The position numbers and the translations under genes are program-made. 64,000 nucleotides of DNA from contig CAKRUB010000001.1 in assembly GCA_934402375.1 (NCBI GenBank), positions 62,001-126,000 of the forward strand, given 5' to 3'. The notes under the pieces are model-generated. The model ran no database searches. It was given only the letters and a program-made list of their open reading frames with translations, and was not told the DNA's origin. This document shows, piece after piece, positions 53,585 to 63,084 of the stretch (its first letter is position 1; each line of letters begins with the position of its first letter). The DNA comes from an uncultured Acetatifactor sp. (lineage in GTDB: Bacteria > Bacillota > Clostridia > Lachnospirales > Lachnospiraceae).

Positions 53585-55492
53585 ATGAACCCAAAAGAAA
53601 AGCTTGCTCTTTCGGATGACATCCTGATGAAGGTGGAAAAGCCGGAGCGCTATATCGGTCATGAGGTGAATTCCGTCATCAAGGACAAGGAGCAGATTGC
53701 GGTGCGCTTTGCAATGTGTTTCCCCGACGTTTACGAAATCGGAATGTCCCATCTGGGCATACAGATATTATATGATATGTTTAATTCATGGGAGGATGTC
53801 TGGTGTGAGAGAGTTTACTCTCCGTGGATCGATCTGGATGCCATCATGCGCCGGGAGCATATCCCTCTGTTCGCGCTTGAGTCACAGGACCCGGTGAAGG
53901 AATTTGATTTTCTCGGTATTACCATCCAATACGAGATGTGTTATACCAACATTCTTCAGGTGCTTGATCTCGCACAGATTCCGCTGAATGCGGCGGACAG
54001 AGGGGAAAACTGCCCGATCGTAATCGGTGGTGGACCCTGTACCTACAATCCAGAGCCGATTGCCGACTTCTTTGACATCTTTTATATCGGGGAGGGCGAG
54101 ACCCAGTACCGAAATCTTCTGAATCTCTATAAGGAATGCCGGGAGCAGAAGGTCGGCAGAAGGGAATTTCTGCGCCGTGCCGCCAAAGTGCCGGGGATGT
54201 ATGTCCCTGCTTTCTATGAGGTAAGCTACCACGAGGACGGAACCATCAGGAGCTTTCTGCCAACCGAAGAGGGAATACCGGAAAAGATTACAAAGGAAAT
54301 CCAGATGGATGTGACGGACACCTATTATCCCATGAAGCCCGTCGTTCCGTTTATCAAGGTGACGCAGGACAGAGTGGTGCTTGAGATCCAGCGCGGGTGC
54401 ATCCGGGGCTGCCGGTTCTGTCAGGCGGGACAGCTCTATCGCCCTGTCCGGGAGCGCGACGTCGAAACTCTGAAAAAATGGGCGCTTGAAATGCTGAAGA
54501 ATACCGGACATGAAGAAATTTCGTTGAGTTCTCTGAGTTCCAGCGATTACAGCAAGCTCCCCGAGCTGATCAATTTCCTGATTGCCGAATGTAACGATCG
54601 GCATATCAATATTTCCCTCCCGTCGCTCAGAATCGATGCGTTTTCGCTGGATGTCATGAGCAAGGTACAGGATGTCAAGAAATCCAGCCTTACCTTCGCA
54701 CCCGAGGCGGGAAGCCAGCGCTTGAGAAATGTCATCAACAAGGGACTCTCGGAGGAGGTCATTCTTAAGGGCGCCGCACTTGCGTTTGAGGGCGGTTGGA
54801 CGAGAGTAAAGCTGTACTTCATGCTCGGACAGCCTACGGAGACGGAGGAGGATATCCGTGGAATCGCCGAACTCTGCAACAAGATTGCCGCGACCTTCTT
54901 TGACACCGTGCCAAAGGAAAAGCGTGTCAACGGAAGAGTGCAGATTGTGGCGAGCACCTCCTTCTTTGTGCCGAAGCCGTTTACACCGTTCCAGTGGGCC
55001 TCCCAGTGTACAAAGGACGAGTTTATTGAGAAGGCATATCTGACAAGAAAAGCAATCTCCGAGCAGCTGAACCAGAAGAGCATCAAGTACAACTGGCACG
55101 AGGCGGATGCGAGCGTGCTTGAGGGTGTGCTTGCCAGAGGCGACCGGAGACTTTGCGAGGTGATCCGCAGAGTGTACGCGAAGGGCAGCTTCTACGACGC
55201 GTGGAGTGAATTTTACGATAATGACCGCTGGCTGAACACTATTGAGGAATGTGGATTATCGGTTGACTTCTATACCCACCGTGAGCGTTCCCTCGACGAG
55301 ATTCTGCCGTGGGATTTCATCGACTGCGGTGTGACAAAGGAATTTCTAAAGCGGGAATGGGAAAAGGCGCAGCGCGAGGAAGTTTCCGCCAACTGTAAGC
55401 TGAAATGTCAAGGCTGCGGCGCAGCAAAATTTGGCGGTGGAATCTGTTTCGAGTCCAAACCGGCGCAGGGACTTGTCACCGGCGGATGTTAG
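53585..55492 (+). CDS. TIGR03960 family B12-binding/radical SAM protein
   Basis: A 635-aa radical SAM enzyme. The N-terminal half is a B12-binding-like fold (RFAMCFPDVYEIGMSHLGIQ, VIGGGPCTYNPEPIADFFD); the radical SAM domain holds the cluster motif C272-x3-C276-x2-C279 (GCIRGCRFC). A C-terminal domain ends in a Cys cluster (CKLKCQGCGAAKFGGG). It always pairs with the DUF2344 protein and RNase G in Clostridia, suggesting a role in RNA or ribosome modification, but no reaction is established. GGAGGG lies before ATG 53585. Confidence 0.9.
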   Translation: MNPKEKLALSDDILMKVEKPERYIGHEVNSVIKDKEQIAVRFAMCFPDVYEIGMSHLGIQILYDMFNSWEDVWCERVYSPWIDLDAIMRREHIPLFALESQDPVKEFDFLGITIQYEMCYTNILQVLDLAQIPLNAADRGENCPIVIGGGPCTYNPEPIADFFDIFYIGEGETQYRNLLNLYKECREQKVGRREFLRRAAKVPGMYVPAFYEVSYHEDGTIRSFLPTEEGIPEKITKEIQMDVTDTYYPMKPVVPFIKVTQDRVVLEIQRGCIRGCRFCQAGQLYRPVRERDVETLKKWALEMLKNTGHEEISLSSLSSSDYSKLPELINFLIAECNDRHINISLPSLRIDAFSLDVMSKVQDVKKSSLTFAPEAGSQRLRNVINKGLSEEVILKGAALAFEGGWTRVKLYFMLGQPTETEEDIRGIAELCNKIAATFFDTVPKEKRVNGRVQIVASTSFFVPKPFTPFQWASQCTKDEFIEKAYLTRKAISEQLNQKSIKYNWHEADASVLEGVLARGDRRLCEVIRRVYAKGSFYDAWSEFYDNDRWLNTIEECGLSVDFYTHRERSLDEILPWDFIDCGVTKEFLKREWEKAQREEVSANCKLKCQGCGAAKFGGGICFESKPAQGLVTGGC

Positions 55493-55535
55493 TTTCAGAG
55501 ACAATAAGCCGTATAACGGCAGAATGTGAGAACCT

Positions 55536-56264
55536 ATGAAGATAAGAATCAAATTCAGAAAATATGGTCCCGTCCGTTTTATCGGACATCTGGATGTCAT
55601 GCGTTTCTTTCAGAAAGCAATCCGTCGCGCGGAGCTGGATGTCGTCTATACCGGCGGCTACAGCCCGCACCAGGTCATGACGTTTGCGGCGCCGCTCGGT
55701 GTCGGGCTGGAGAGCAACGGTGAATATATGGATATTGAAGTCAATTCCCTTCTGTCCTGTCAGGATATTACCGACCGTCTCAACGCTGTCAGCGTTTACG
55801 GCATTGAGATTGTCAGCACGAAAATCCTCCCTGACAGCGTTGGAAATGCAATGGCAAGCGTGGCGGCAGCCTCTTACACCGTGCGATTCCGTGAAGGGCG
55901 GGAGCCTGCTATTGATATAGAAAAAGCGCTGCCTGCCTTTCTTGCCAAAGACAGCATCCTGATCACGAAGGCGACGAAAAAGGGGAGCCGGGAACTTGAC
56001 CTTCGTCCCGGCATCTATGAGATGAACTGGGATGGAAGCGCTTTTTCCATGCTCGTCAACGCCTCCAGTGCCGGAAATATCAAGCCGGTACAGATTATAG
56101 AGGCGCTGCTTACAGAGCACGGCAAGACCCTGCAGGAAAACGCCCTGCTTGTCACCAGAGAGGACATGTATACCGACATAAGCCCGGAAGGGGAAACTCA
56201 TCAGTTTGTCTCTCTTGGCGACATCGGTGACGACAAGGAAAACGGAGGGACAGATGAGCCGTAA
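55536..56264 (+). CDS. DUF2344/TIGR03936 radical SAM-associated protein
   Basis: A 242-aa protein that starts MKIRIKFRKYGPVRFIGHLD and has the Gly/Pro-rich PHQVMTFAAPLGVGLESNGEY segment. In some Clostridia it is fused to the preceding radical SAM protein, so it is likely its partner. RNase G starts 11 bases before its stop, in another frame. The function is unknown. Confidence 0.9.
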   Translation: MKIRIKFRKYGPVRFIGHLDVMRFFQKAIRRAELDVVYTGGYSPHQVMTFAAPLGVGLESNGEYMDIEVNSLLSCQDITDRLNAVSVYGIEIVSTKILPDSVGNAMASVAAASYTVRFREGREPAIDIEKALPAFLAKDSILITKATKKGSRELDLRPGIYEMNWDGSAFSMLVNASSAGNIKPVQIIEALLTEHGKTLQENALLVTREDMYTDISPEGETHQFVSLGDIGDDKENGGTDEP

Positions 56265-57579
56265 GACAGAACCAAAAGCATCCCTGACTCTTTCCGGTGA
56301 TGAGACAGAGCTCCGCAGCACTGCGACCGGAAAACTGATTTTTACTGCCTACCATGGGAAGCCCTGTGCAGCGCTTCTAGTAAATTCCAGACTCACGATG
56401 CTGAATTTTCCTGAGAGCAGCAAGGTCGGCGCAATTTACCTTTGCAGAGTGAAGAATGTCGTTCCGAACATTCAGGCGTGTTTCGTGGAGATTGCAAACG
56501 GAGAATTATGCTTTCTCCCTATGAAGGATGCAAAGCAGGTGCTTTTGCTGAACCGCAAGCCAGACGGCAGAATTCTGGAGGGCGACGAGTTCCCCGTACA
56601 GATTGTTCGCGATGTCCAGAAGACGAAACAGGCATCCGTCACCGCTCACATTTCATTTTCGGATGACTTTTTTGCCTTTTCATTTGGTGAACCCACACTC
56701 GGAATTTCCTCCAAGCTGGAAAAAGCACAGAAGCAGGCATTGACCGGACAGCTGATCGAAGCCGGAATCATTGCTGACGGCTGCTTTATACAAGGTCTGA
56801 TTGCCGGCCGATTCCCCGGAACCCCCATTCCCTCTGTCGGACTGGTCGTTAGAACCAGAGCGGCGGAATTCTGTTCTGATCTGACCTACGAGAGGCTGAA
56901 AGAGCAGTTTACTTCCATTTTGGAACGCTTTATCAGTTTTCTTGGTTCCTGTCTGCATCGCACCGGCCGTGTCTGCGTCCTCGAACCGGAATCTATGGCA
57001 GACCGGATCTTGCCCCAGCTTGTATCGCCCGATGATTTTTCGGAAATGATAACGGATGATCCGTCTGTGTATGCCGAGCTAAAGAAATATGCGGCAGTGC
57101 ATCTGCCATCTACAACCTGCAGGCTCTATGACGACCCTATGCTCTCCCTGTCAAAGCTCTATAATCTCGACAGCAGGATCGACGAGGCTTTTAACGAGCG
57201 TGTATGGCTGAAATCCGGCGCTTATCTCATTATCCAGCCGACAGAAGCATTAACCGTGATTGACGTCAATTCCGGAAAGTATGAAAAGCGGAAGGGCAAT
57301 GACGACCAGACGGCATGGAAGGTCAATACAGAAGCAGCCGTTGAAATAGCAAGACAGCTCCGGCTGAGAAATCTTTCCGGTATTATTGTCGTCGATTTTA
57401 TCAATATGAGAGCAGAAGAGAGCAGAGCAGGACTTCTCCGGCAGATGAAGGAGCTGATAAAGGACGACAGAATCCGTACCACCGTTGTCGATATGACACC
57501 TCTTGGTCTCGTGGAGATTACAAGAAAGAAAATTATGAAACCGCTGTGGGAGCAATTCAATGAAATTCATTCAATTTGA
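56254..57579 (+). CDS. rng: Ribonuclease G/E family endonuclease
   Basis: A 441-aa Rne/Rng family enzyme that processes rRNA and mRNA 5' ends. It has an S1-like domain (GAIYLCRVKNVVPNIQACFV), the phosphate-binding/5' sensor region (VVRTRAAEF), and the catalytic DNase I-like domain with the metal aspartates in VIDVNSGKYEKRKGND and VVDFINMR. The zinc-link CPxCxG of RNase E is absent, and the protein ends shortly after PLWEQF. ATG 56254 follows GGAGGG. Confidence 0.92.
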   Translation: MSRKTEPKASLTLSGDETELRSTATGKLIFTAYHGKPCAALLVNSRLTMLNFPESSKVGAIYLCRVKNVVPNIQACFVEIANGELCFLPMKDAKQVLLLNRKPDGRILEGDEFPVQIVRDVQKTKQASVTAHISFSDDFFAFSFGEPTLGISSKLEKAQKQALTGQLIEAGIIADGCFIQGLIAGRFPGTPIPSVGLVVRTRAAEFCSDLTYERLKEQFTSILERFISFLGSCLHRTGRVCVLEPESMADRILPQLVSPDDFSEMITDDPSVYAELKKYAAVHLPSTTCRLYDDPMLSLSKLYNLDSRIDEAFNERVWLKSGAYLIIQPTEALTVIDVNSGKYEKRKGNDDQTAWKVNTEAAVEIARQLRLRNLSGIIVVDFINMRAEESRAGLLRQMKELIKDDRIRTTVVDMTPLGLVEITRKKIMKPLWEQFNEIHSI

Positions 57580-58117
57580 AAAGGTAAGAGACGGCTGTTA
57601 TCTTAAAAATTATGAGCTTACCTATCTGAATAAATCGGGACAACAAAAGAAATATGAAATTGTAAGCCACAAGGAACTCCAGAATGTGGAGGACATCGGC
57701 GCCAGACCGAGCGGCGTGTCCATTATTGCCACCTGTGACGGAAAACTGCTCTTACTGCGTGAATTCCGCATGGGTGTCAACAGAGAAATCTATAATCTGT
57801 GTGCCGGTATGCTGGAAGCCGGGGAAACCATTGAGGAATGTATCACGCGTGAGCTCTATGAGGAAACCGGGCTGCAGGTGAAAACCATTCGCAAAATCCT
57901 TCCTCCGTCCTTTGCAGCGGTTGCCATTTCGGATATGACCACCTATATAGCATTTGCCGAAGCAACCGGAACCATTGCGGATCACACATCTGACAACGAA
58001 CAGATCACAGCCGCCTTTTATACAAGGGATGAGGTAAAGGCGTTGATCGAATCTGAGACCTTCAGTTCAAGAGCTCAGATCGCCGCTTATTTCTTTTCAG
58101 AAGGTCTTATGGATTAG
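57560..58117 (+). CDS. Nudix hydrolase, ADP-ribose pyrophosphatase type
   Basis: A 185-aa Nudix enzyme with a long N-terminal beta segment and the Nudix box GMLEAGETIEECITRELYEE followed by TG. The general form (DGKLLLLREFRMGVN, ILPPSFAAVAISDMTTYIAFAEA) resembles ADP-ribose pyrophosphatases. It overlaps rng by 20 bases with GGGAG before its ATG, so it is a member of that operon. Elsewhere in Clostridia rplU-rpmA often follow rng; they are not here. Confidence 0.88.
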   Translation: MKFIQFEKVRDGCYLKNYELTYLNKSGQQKKYEIVSHKELQNVEDIGARPSGVSIIATCDGKLLLLREFRMGVNREIYNLCAGMLEAGETIEECITRELYEETGLQVKTIRKILPPSFAAVAISDMTTYIAFAEATGTIADHTSDNEQITAAFYTRDEVKALIESETFSSRAQIAAYFFSEGLMD

Positions 58118-58159
58118 ACTGAATGTCATAAGACGTAAAAACAGGAGAGTTACAAAAAG

Positions 58160-58205
58160 AAATCCAACTATGCGCAAAAGACAACTTTAACGAATAGTTG
58201 GATTT
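58160..58205. repeat. 12-bp perfect inverted repeat after the Nudix gene
   Basis: AAATCCAACTAT (58160-58171) and ATAGTTGGATTT (58194-58205) are exact complements around a 22-base loop. The left arm and loop include CTATGCGCAAAAGAC, close to the core of the dispersed repeat at 7239 and 46537. No long T run follows, so a terminator is possible but not typical. The 210-base gap (58118-58327) shows nothing else. Confidence 0.75.
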
Positions 58206-58327
58206 ATGGATTCCTTTAAACCGTCCGTACCTGTACAACAGTTCCCATAATATCTTTCATGAGCTTTGTGGAGTTGCAATCGCCGTACATCGTAATTTTA
58301 TCGACACTGTTAAGAATATGTAAATTT

Positions 58328-58780
58328 TTATCTGCAAATTTCGCTGGAATCCAGATAGACGGTAAAGGGACCGTCGTTTTCAAGGGAAACCTTCATATCT
58401 GCGCCAAAGCTCCCTTCTTCCACTACTGCAATTTCCTGCTTGCATTTATCGATAATGTAGCGGTATAGGGATTCCGCCATATCCGGTGCACCAGCGTTTA
58501 CGAAGGAAGGACGGTTGCCCTTTCTGCAATCCGCATAGAGTGTAAACTGTGAGATCAGCAACAGCTGCCCGTCCACAGATTTCAAATCCAGATTTACCTT
58601 GTCGTTTTCATCCTTAAAGATGCGAAGCCCTAAGAGCTTCTTCACCATTTTGTCCGCTATGGCAGTCGTGTCCTCGTTGCTGATACCTATAAACACTAAA
58701 AATCCCATATCGATTTTTCCGATACATTCACCCTCGACAGTGACACTTGCGCTGTTTACCCTTTGTACTAAAAATCTCAT
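58328..58780 (-). CDS. dtd: D-aminoacyl-tRNA deacylase
   Basis: Removes D-amino acids from mischarged tRNA. The 150 aa match the Dtd length: MRFLVQRVNSASVTVEGE, GFLVFIGISNEDT, LLISQFTLYADCRKGNRPSF and a C-terminal DGPFTVYLDS. The SQFTL motif is intact; the second signature NAGAPDMAESLY is slightly divergent from NxGPVT. AAAGGAAAG lies about 12 bases before ATG 58780. It is separated by about 100 bases from the ABC transporter genes of the same strand. Confidence 0.92.
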   Translation of the reverse strand: MRFLVQRVNSASVTVEGECIGKIDMGFLVFIGISNEDTTAIADKMVKKLLGLRIFKDENDKVNLDLKSVDGQLLLISQFTLYADCRKGNRPSFVNAGAPDMAESLYRYIIDKCKQEIAVVEEGSFGADMKVSLENDGPFTVYLDSSEICR

Positions 58781-58883
58781 TTTTACAATATACTTTCCTT
58801 TCATTTTATTTGTTTCGTGATTTAATACATTCAAATACTGTGTGACTTTTTATTTTTACCAGTAGCCTTGTCTACTCATATTC

Positions 58884-59861
58884 TTATGTCTCATATATTT
58901 TTCTTACCATATCCTCAATATCCGGATACTGCACCTTGAAATCTTTTATGACACATTCTTTGCCCAAAGAATCTATAACCTCAGCTAAGGACACTTTTTC
59001 AGGGTTATATTTCACGCGTAAGCTGCCTTCCCCTGTATTAGTCACTTCAAAATTATCAAACTCAAGCTTGGATTTGGTTTCTTCCGCGCATACTATCTCA
59101 ATTATGGATTCTTTAGCATGTTCGTTTTTGAATTTCTGCAAAGAATCATCATATATTTTTTTACCCTTAGTCAAAATAATGATTCGCTCGCAAAGCAGAT
59201 CCAAATCCTTCATATCATGAGATGTCAGGATAATAGTGGTGCCATCCTCCTTGTTTCTCTTTTTAATAAAATCTCTGATCTGTCTTTTGGCTAAAACATC
59301 CAAACCGATAGTGGGCTCGTCCAGATAAAGAATGTCGGGGCTGTGAAGCATCGCTACGGCAATCTCCACTTTCATTCTCTGTCCGAGACTCAATTGGCGG
59401 ATGGGGGTTGAATAAAACTCATCTAATTTTAACAACTCAATAAACTTGTTTTTGTTGTAATTGTAAAGTTTATCATCTATCTGATATATTTCCTTATAAA
59501 GCTCGAAACTGTCTTCCATCGGCAGATCCCAATTCAGTCTTGATCTCTGGCCGAATACAACGCCGATGTTCCTTGCATTCTCGATGCGGTTCTTATAAGG
59601 AACTATTCCTGAAACCGTTATTTCTCCCGTGGTCGGAAACAAAACGCCTGACAGCATTTTAATTGTTGTGGATTTGCCTGCACCGTTTTCGCCTATGAGT
59701 CCTACCGCCTCGCCTTTCTCAATAGTAAAAGAAAGATCTGATACAGCAGTCTTTATCGATTTTTCCGGGCAAAAAAGGTTTTTAAGCACGTTTTTTACGC
59801 CCGCTTTTTGTTTATAAATCTTATATTTTTTTTCAACATTTTTTACTTCTATTAGCGACAT
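58884..59861 (-). CDS. ABC-2 type exporter ATP-binding protein
   Basis: A 325-aa ATPase. Walker A GENGAGKS at 57-64, Q-loop region VFGQRSRLNW, signature LSLGQR, Walker B YLDEPTIGLD and the SHDMKD switch are present. The C-terminal ~90 residues form the extra regulatory domain of this family. It resembles the ATPases paired with DUF990-type ABC-2 permeases that export drugs or lipids. Two permease genes precede it on the same strand and form one unit. Base composition is AT-richer than the neighbours. Confidence 0.92.
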   Translation of the reverse strand: MSLIEVKNVEKKYKIYKQKAGVKNVLKNLFCPEKSIKTAVSDLSFTIEKGEAVGLIGENGAGKSTTIKMLSGVLFPTTGEITVSGIVPYKNRIENARNIGVVFGQRSRLNWDLPMEDSFELYKEIYQIDDKLYNYNKNKFIELLKLDEFYSTPIRQLSLGQRMKVEIAVAMLHSPDILYLDEPTIGLDVLAKRQIRDFIKKRNKEDGTTIILTSHDMKDLDLLCERIIILTKGKKIYDDSLQKFKNEHAKESIIEIVCAEETKSKLEFDNFEVTNTGEGSLRVKYNPEKVSLAEVIDSLGKECVIKDFKVQYPDIEDMVRKIYET

Positions 59862-59908
59862 TTACACCTCACTATGCCTCTTTCGGGCCTACTTGATTTA
59901 AAGTCATT

Positions 59909-60709
59909 TTAAGAACCGCTGCTAGTGTATAGCCTTCTGCAAAGTACAAAATAAACGTTTGCCAATACGAAAAATGCAATCGTAAAAGCAGGAAATGCGT
60001 AGGCGAAACCGTCACCGAACGCTATATCCTGTTTATGAAACATAAGCTTTAGCGGATAGTAGTTCATCATTCCGTATGGAATGATGACGGTAACTATAAC
60101 CTGAATAATACGCGGAAATACAGAAATCGGATAATACGAAACCTCGCGGAAAAAATACATAATCTCAATCAAAGCATCTATCTTTATCGCCCAAAATGCC
60201 GAAGCGCTGACTATAAGAAACAAACCGGCATATATAAAACTTCCGCTAATAATCACGGCTGCTACAAACAGCCAATTGATACTGTAATCCAGCCTTCCTG
60301 CACATATTACCATAACGATGATTGAAAGAACTATGTGTGCTATGTAATTGCACATGAAGTTACTGCTGATTAAGTAAGGTAGCACTCTTACCGGTTTTAC
60401 TAAAACATCATCAAAATTTCCCGTGTGTATCATATTGGGCAAATTCAGAAAAATGGTAAAGAAAAACGTTCCCGCTATTCCATACGAAAATAAGCTCGTT
60501 GAATAGAGCATCATGACCTCATATGAATTCCAGCCGTTCATACCGTTGAAAGCTGTAACCATTATCCACATCAACAAAAAGGAAATTCCGTAGTCGAGTG
60601 CCTGCGATATGCAGTTAATCAAAAATGACCAACGGTACGACATCACGGCTTTTATGGATTTGGCAGTATATAGTTTCCAAAGTCTATAATATCTTCGAAT
60701 ACCTGTCAT
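59909..60709 (-). CDS. ABC-2 family permease (second)
   Basis: A 266-aa membrane protein of the ABC-2/DUF990 type with six predicted helices. It starts at ATG 60709, nine bases after CGGAGG; an ATG at 60715 overlaps the previous stop and is too close. The first third holds a conserved amphipathic segment (YTAKSIKAVMSYRWSFLIN). With the other permease it likely forms a heterodimeric pore. AT-rich codons distinguish it from the surrounding genes. Confidence 0.85.
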   Translation of the reverse strand: MTGIRRYYRLWKLYTAKSIKAVMSYRWSFLINCISQALDYGISFLLMWIMVTAFNGMNGWNSYEVMMLYSTSLFSYGIAGTFFFTIFLNLPNMIHTGNFDDVLVKPVRVLPYLISSNFMCNYIAHIVLSIIVMVICAGRLDYSINWLFVAAVIISGSFIYAGLFLIVSASAFWAIKIDALIEIMYFFREVSYYPISVFPRIIQVIVTVIIPYGMMNYYPLKLMFHKQDIAFGDGFAYAFPAFTIAFFVLANVYFVLCRRLYTSSGS

Positions 60710-60714
60710 ATACA

Positions 60715-61509
60715 TCAACCTCCGTGTATCATCAGTCGTTTTTGAGCCATTCTCCACAAAAGAAAACTCAAGGATACAAGAATGCCAAGCCATCCCATTT
60801 GCATTGCAAGTACCTTACCTATTTCTCCTGTAGTCTTCATTCCCAAAAGAATAGTTACCGGTTCATATATGACATACCTAAACGGCATAAACAAAGAAAG
60901 TGTCCCCAACCATCCCGGAAAAAACCAAATAGGTACAAAGCTTCCCGAAAACAATTTGGTGAAAACGGAATTAACATTGTCAAGGAAAAAGGCATTTCGA
61001 AACCATACACAAGTCAGTCCAAAAGAGAAATTGTAAAAGAAATTGATACCGATTCCCAGAACTACGGAACCAATATATATCACTACGTTGGCAAGAGTAA
61101 AAGGAGTACGCATACCAAACAAGAACATCGCCACCAAAACAGAAGGCAAAACGCTGTAGACAGTATTAAAAATCCCTTTGGATAAAGAATTCATAAACAG
61201 ATATTTTATGTAATTAATCGGTAGCAAGAGATCTCCAACCACAGATCCGTTTAAAACCGAATCGTTTATTTCATTCATTACTCTTGAACCGGTTATTCCT
61301 TCAGTAAAGCTTGAAACAATACTGTACACAATCATATCCTGCAAAACTATGCTATATACATTTGGTACATCAGTCGCATATAGTCCCTTCCAAATGTAAA
61401 TTTTTAACACGATGTACGCAAAAGAAAAAATAGTACCGACTAAATAGTCAAAGCGAAAAATTGTTTTACTCTTAAAGGAATTCAGCAAAATCCTTTTAAC
61501 CAATCGCAT
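60715..61509 (-). CDS. ABC-2 family permease (first)
   Basis: A 264-aa membrane protein with six helices, paralogous to the gene below it (NSFKSKTIFRFDYLVGTIF at the N-terminus). AAGGAGAG precedes the ATG. It heads the three-gene unit (permease, permease, ATPase). The substrate cannot be told from sequence. AT-rich composition suggests transfer. Confidence 0.85.
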   Translation of the reverse strand: MRLVKRILLNSFKSKTIFRFDYLVGTIFSFAYIVLKIYIWKGLYATDVPNVYSIVLQDMIVYSIVSSFTEGITGSRVMNEINDSVLNGSVVGDLLLPINYIKYLFMNSLSKGIFNTVYSVLPSVLVAMFLFGMRTPFTLANVVIYIGSVVLGIGINFFYNFSFGLTCVWFRNAFFLDNVNSVFTKLFSGSFVPIWFFPGWLGTLSLFMPFRYVIYEPVTILLGMKTTGEIGKVLAMQMGWLGILVSLSFLLWRMAQKRLMIHGG

Positions 61510-61603
61510 ACTTCCTAACTCTCCTTGGTCGTCGGCAGTAATGAAACCAATTTTGCTATCGACCTTGTCTTTATCTTTTTATGCTTGACTGTTCATAGCT
61601 GGT

Positions 61604-62938
61604 CTACTTTTCTATCTTATCCTGCCCGGACGGTTCATCCTTTACACCGGCTTTTTTATTCAGCCTTTTTACCTTCTTTTCACCCGGCTGTTCCTCAGGC
61701 ATATCATGTATGCCTTCTTCATCCACATAATCCAGATTCTGGTATTTCTCCAGTTCCGTCGGCATTTCCTTTTTGCTTAACAGAATATTTAGACCCGAAC
61801 GTATTCCGGCATAGATTACCGCAAAAATCGGCACACCGATAATCATGCCGAAGACGCCAAAGAGTCCGCCGAAAAGTGTGATTGCAAAGATAACCCAGAA
61901 GCCGGCAAGACCAGTCGAGCTGCCAAGGATCTTCGGCCCGATGATATTGCCGTCCACCTGCTGTAGCACAATGATAAAAATCACAAAATACAGGCAGTTC
62001 AGCGGATGAAGCGGATCGACAACGAAGATCAACAATGCGCTGGGCACAGCACCCAGAAACGGTCCGAAGAACGGAATAATATTTGTCACACCGACAATTA
62101 CACTGACCAGTGCCGCATAGGGTGTCTTTAATATGGAGGTTCCGATAAAGCAGAGAATTCCGATAATGATGGAATCGACGATTTTTCCGCCAAGGAATCC
62201 GATAAAGGTCTTATGCGTAAAACGAAAGTTCTTGATCACGGTGTTGGCAGTATCCTTCTCAAAGAGCGCATAGGATATTTTCTTTGCCTGTGCCGCAAAT
62301 TTCTCCTTGCTTGCCAGAACATAGATGGATATTATAAAACCGATCACAAAGTCCCAGAGCACGCCTACCACACCGAGAATGCTTAGGGAGACCGTCTTTA
62401 TCAGCTGTCCCGTATTCGGCAGAATATCGGTGATCCAGCTCTCCAGCTCGGTGGAATATTTATTAAATGTCCTCACCAGATAGGCCTGAACCTCAGGGTT
62501 GTCATTCATGGTCTGATTCAGCCATCTCGTGAAATTACTGGTATAAGCGTCAAAATTAGAGATAATATTCTGGACACTCGGTACGATCTGGGAGATCAAC
62601 ATATAGAGCAATACATAGATCAACGCCACAAACAGAAATGCTGTAATCAGTATTCCCACTCCGCGGATAATGGAATTCTTTTTCTTGCTTTCCTTTATCC
62701 GCAGTCTGTTGCAGAGCGGATAAAGGAGCTTTTTTTCAATAAAATTCAGGATCGGTGTCAGAAGATACGCGATCGCCATTCCAACCACTACCGGCATCAG
62801 AATATCCGTAATCATTTTGACGCCTGAACGAATATTTGAACTGTGAAATACAAAATAGTAAAATGTAATTCCCGCTACAATCACCAGAAATGCCGTGACA
62901 CCCCATCTGACATATTTGTTATTTAACTTAAATTTCAT
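61604..62938 (-). CDS. AI-2E family transporter (PerM/DUF20)
   Basis: A 444-aa polytopic permease of the AI-2E family, whose members include E. coli TqsA and Na+/H+ antiporter relatives. Segments typical of it are VGMAIAYLLTPILNFIEKK, GVTNIIPFFGPFLGAVPSALL and GPKILGSSTGLAGFWVIFAI. A polar C-terminal tail (about 385-444) is highly charged and likely cytosolic. GAAGGGG precedes the ATG, and a minus-strand promoter is visible. Confidence 0.88.
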   Translation of the reverse strand: MKFKLNNKYVRWGVTAFLVIVAGITFYYFVFHSSNIRSGVKMITDILMPVVVGMAIAYLLTPILNFIEKKLLYPLCNRLRIKESKKKNSIIRGVGILITAFLFVALIYVLLYMLISQIVPSVQNIISNFDAYTSNFTRWLNQTMNDNPEVQAYLVRTFNKYSTELESWITDILPNTGQLIKTVSLSILGVVGVLWDFVIGFIISIYVLASKEKFAAQAKKISYALFEKDTANTVIKNFRFTHKTFIGFLGGKIVDSIIIGILCFIGTSILKTPYAALVSVIVGVTNIIPFFGPFLGAVPSALLIFVVDPLHPLNCLYFVIFIIVLQQVDGNIIGPKILGSSTGLAGFWVIFAITLFGGLFGVFGMIIGVPIFAVIYAGIRSGLNILLSKKEMPTELEKYQNLDYVDEEGIHDMPEEQPGEKKVKRLNKKAGVKDEPSGQDKIEK

Positions 62939-62970
62939 GTGCTTACCCCTTCTTTGGTAATGATATATCT

Positions 62971-62999
62971 ATCATACACTTAATAATCTGCTATCACAA
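62971..62999 (-). promoter_or_regulatory. Promoter of the AI-2E family gene
   Basis: On the minus strand TTGTGA (62999-62994) and TATGAT (62976-62971) are separated by 17 bases. Confidence 0.6.
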
Positions 63000-63022
63000 G
63001 TATTGTATGATAAATTTTCTGT

Positions 63023-63074
63023 AAAAATGTAGCAGTTTCCACCCCGGAGCTCATTTCATAACAGCTTCTGCTAC
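63023..63074 (-). terminator. Possible terminator after rubrerythrin
   Basis: On the minus strand GTAGCAG (63074-63068) pairs with CTGCTAC (63035-63029) around a 32-base interior and is followed by ATTTTTA. The large loop makes it a weak candidate. Confidence 0.45.
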
Positions 63075-63084
63075 AATAACGTAT

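Noticed and set aside
53882..55099. 405-codon minus-strand open frame under the radical SAM gene
   Set aside because: Shadow of a gene with an intact Cys cluster; no independent evidence.
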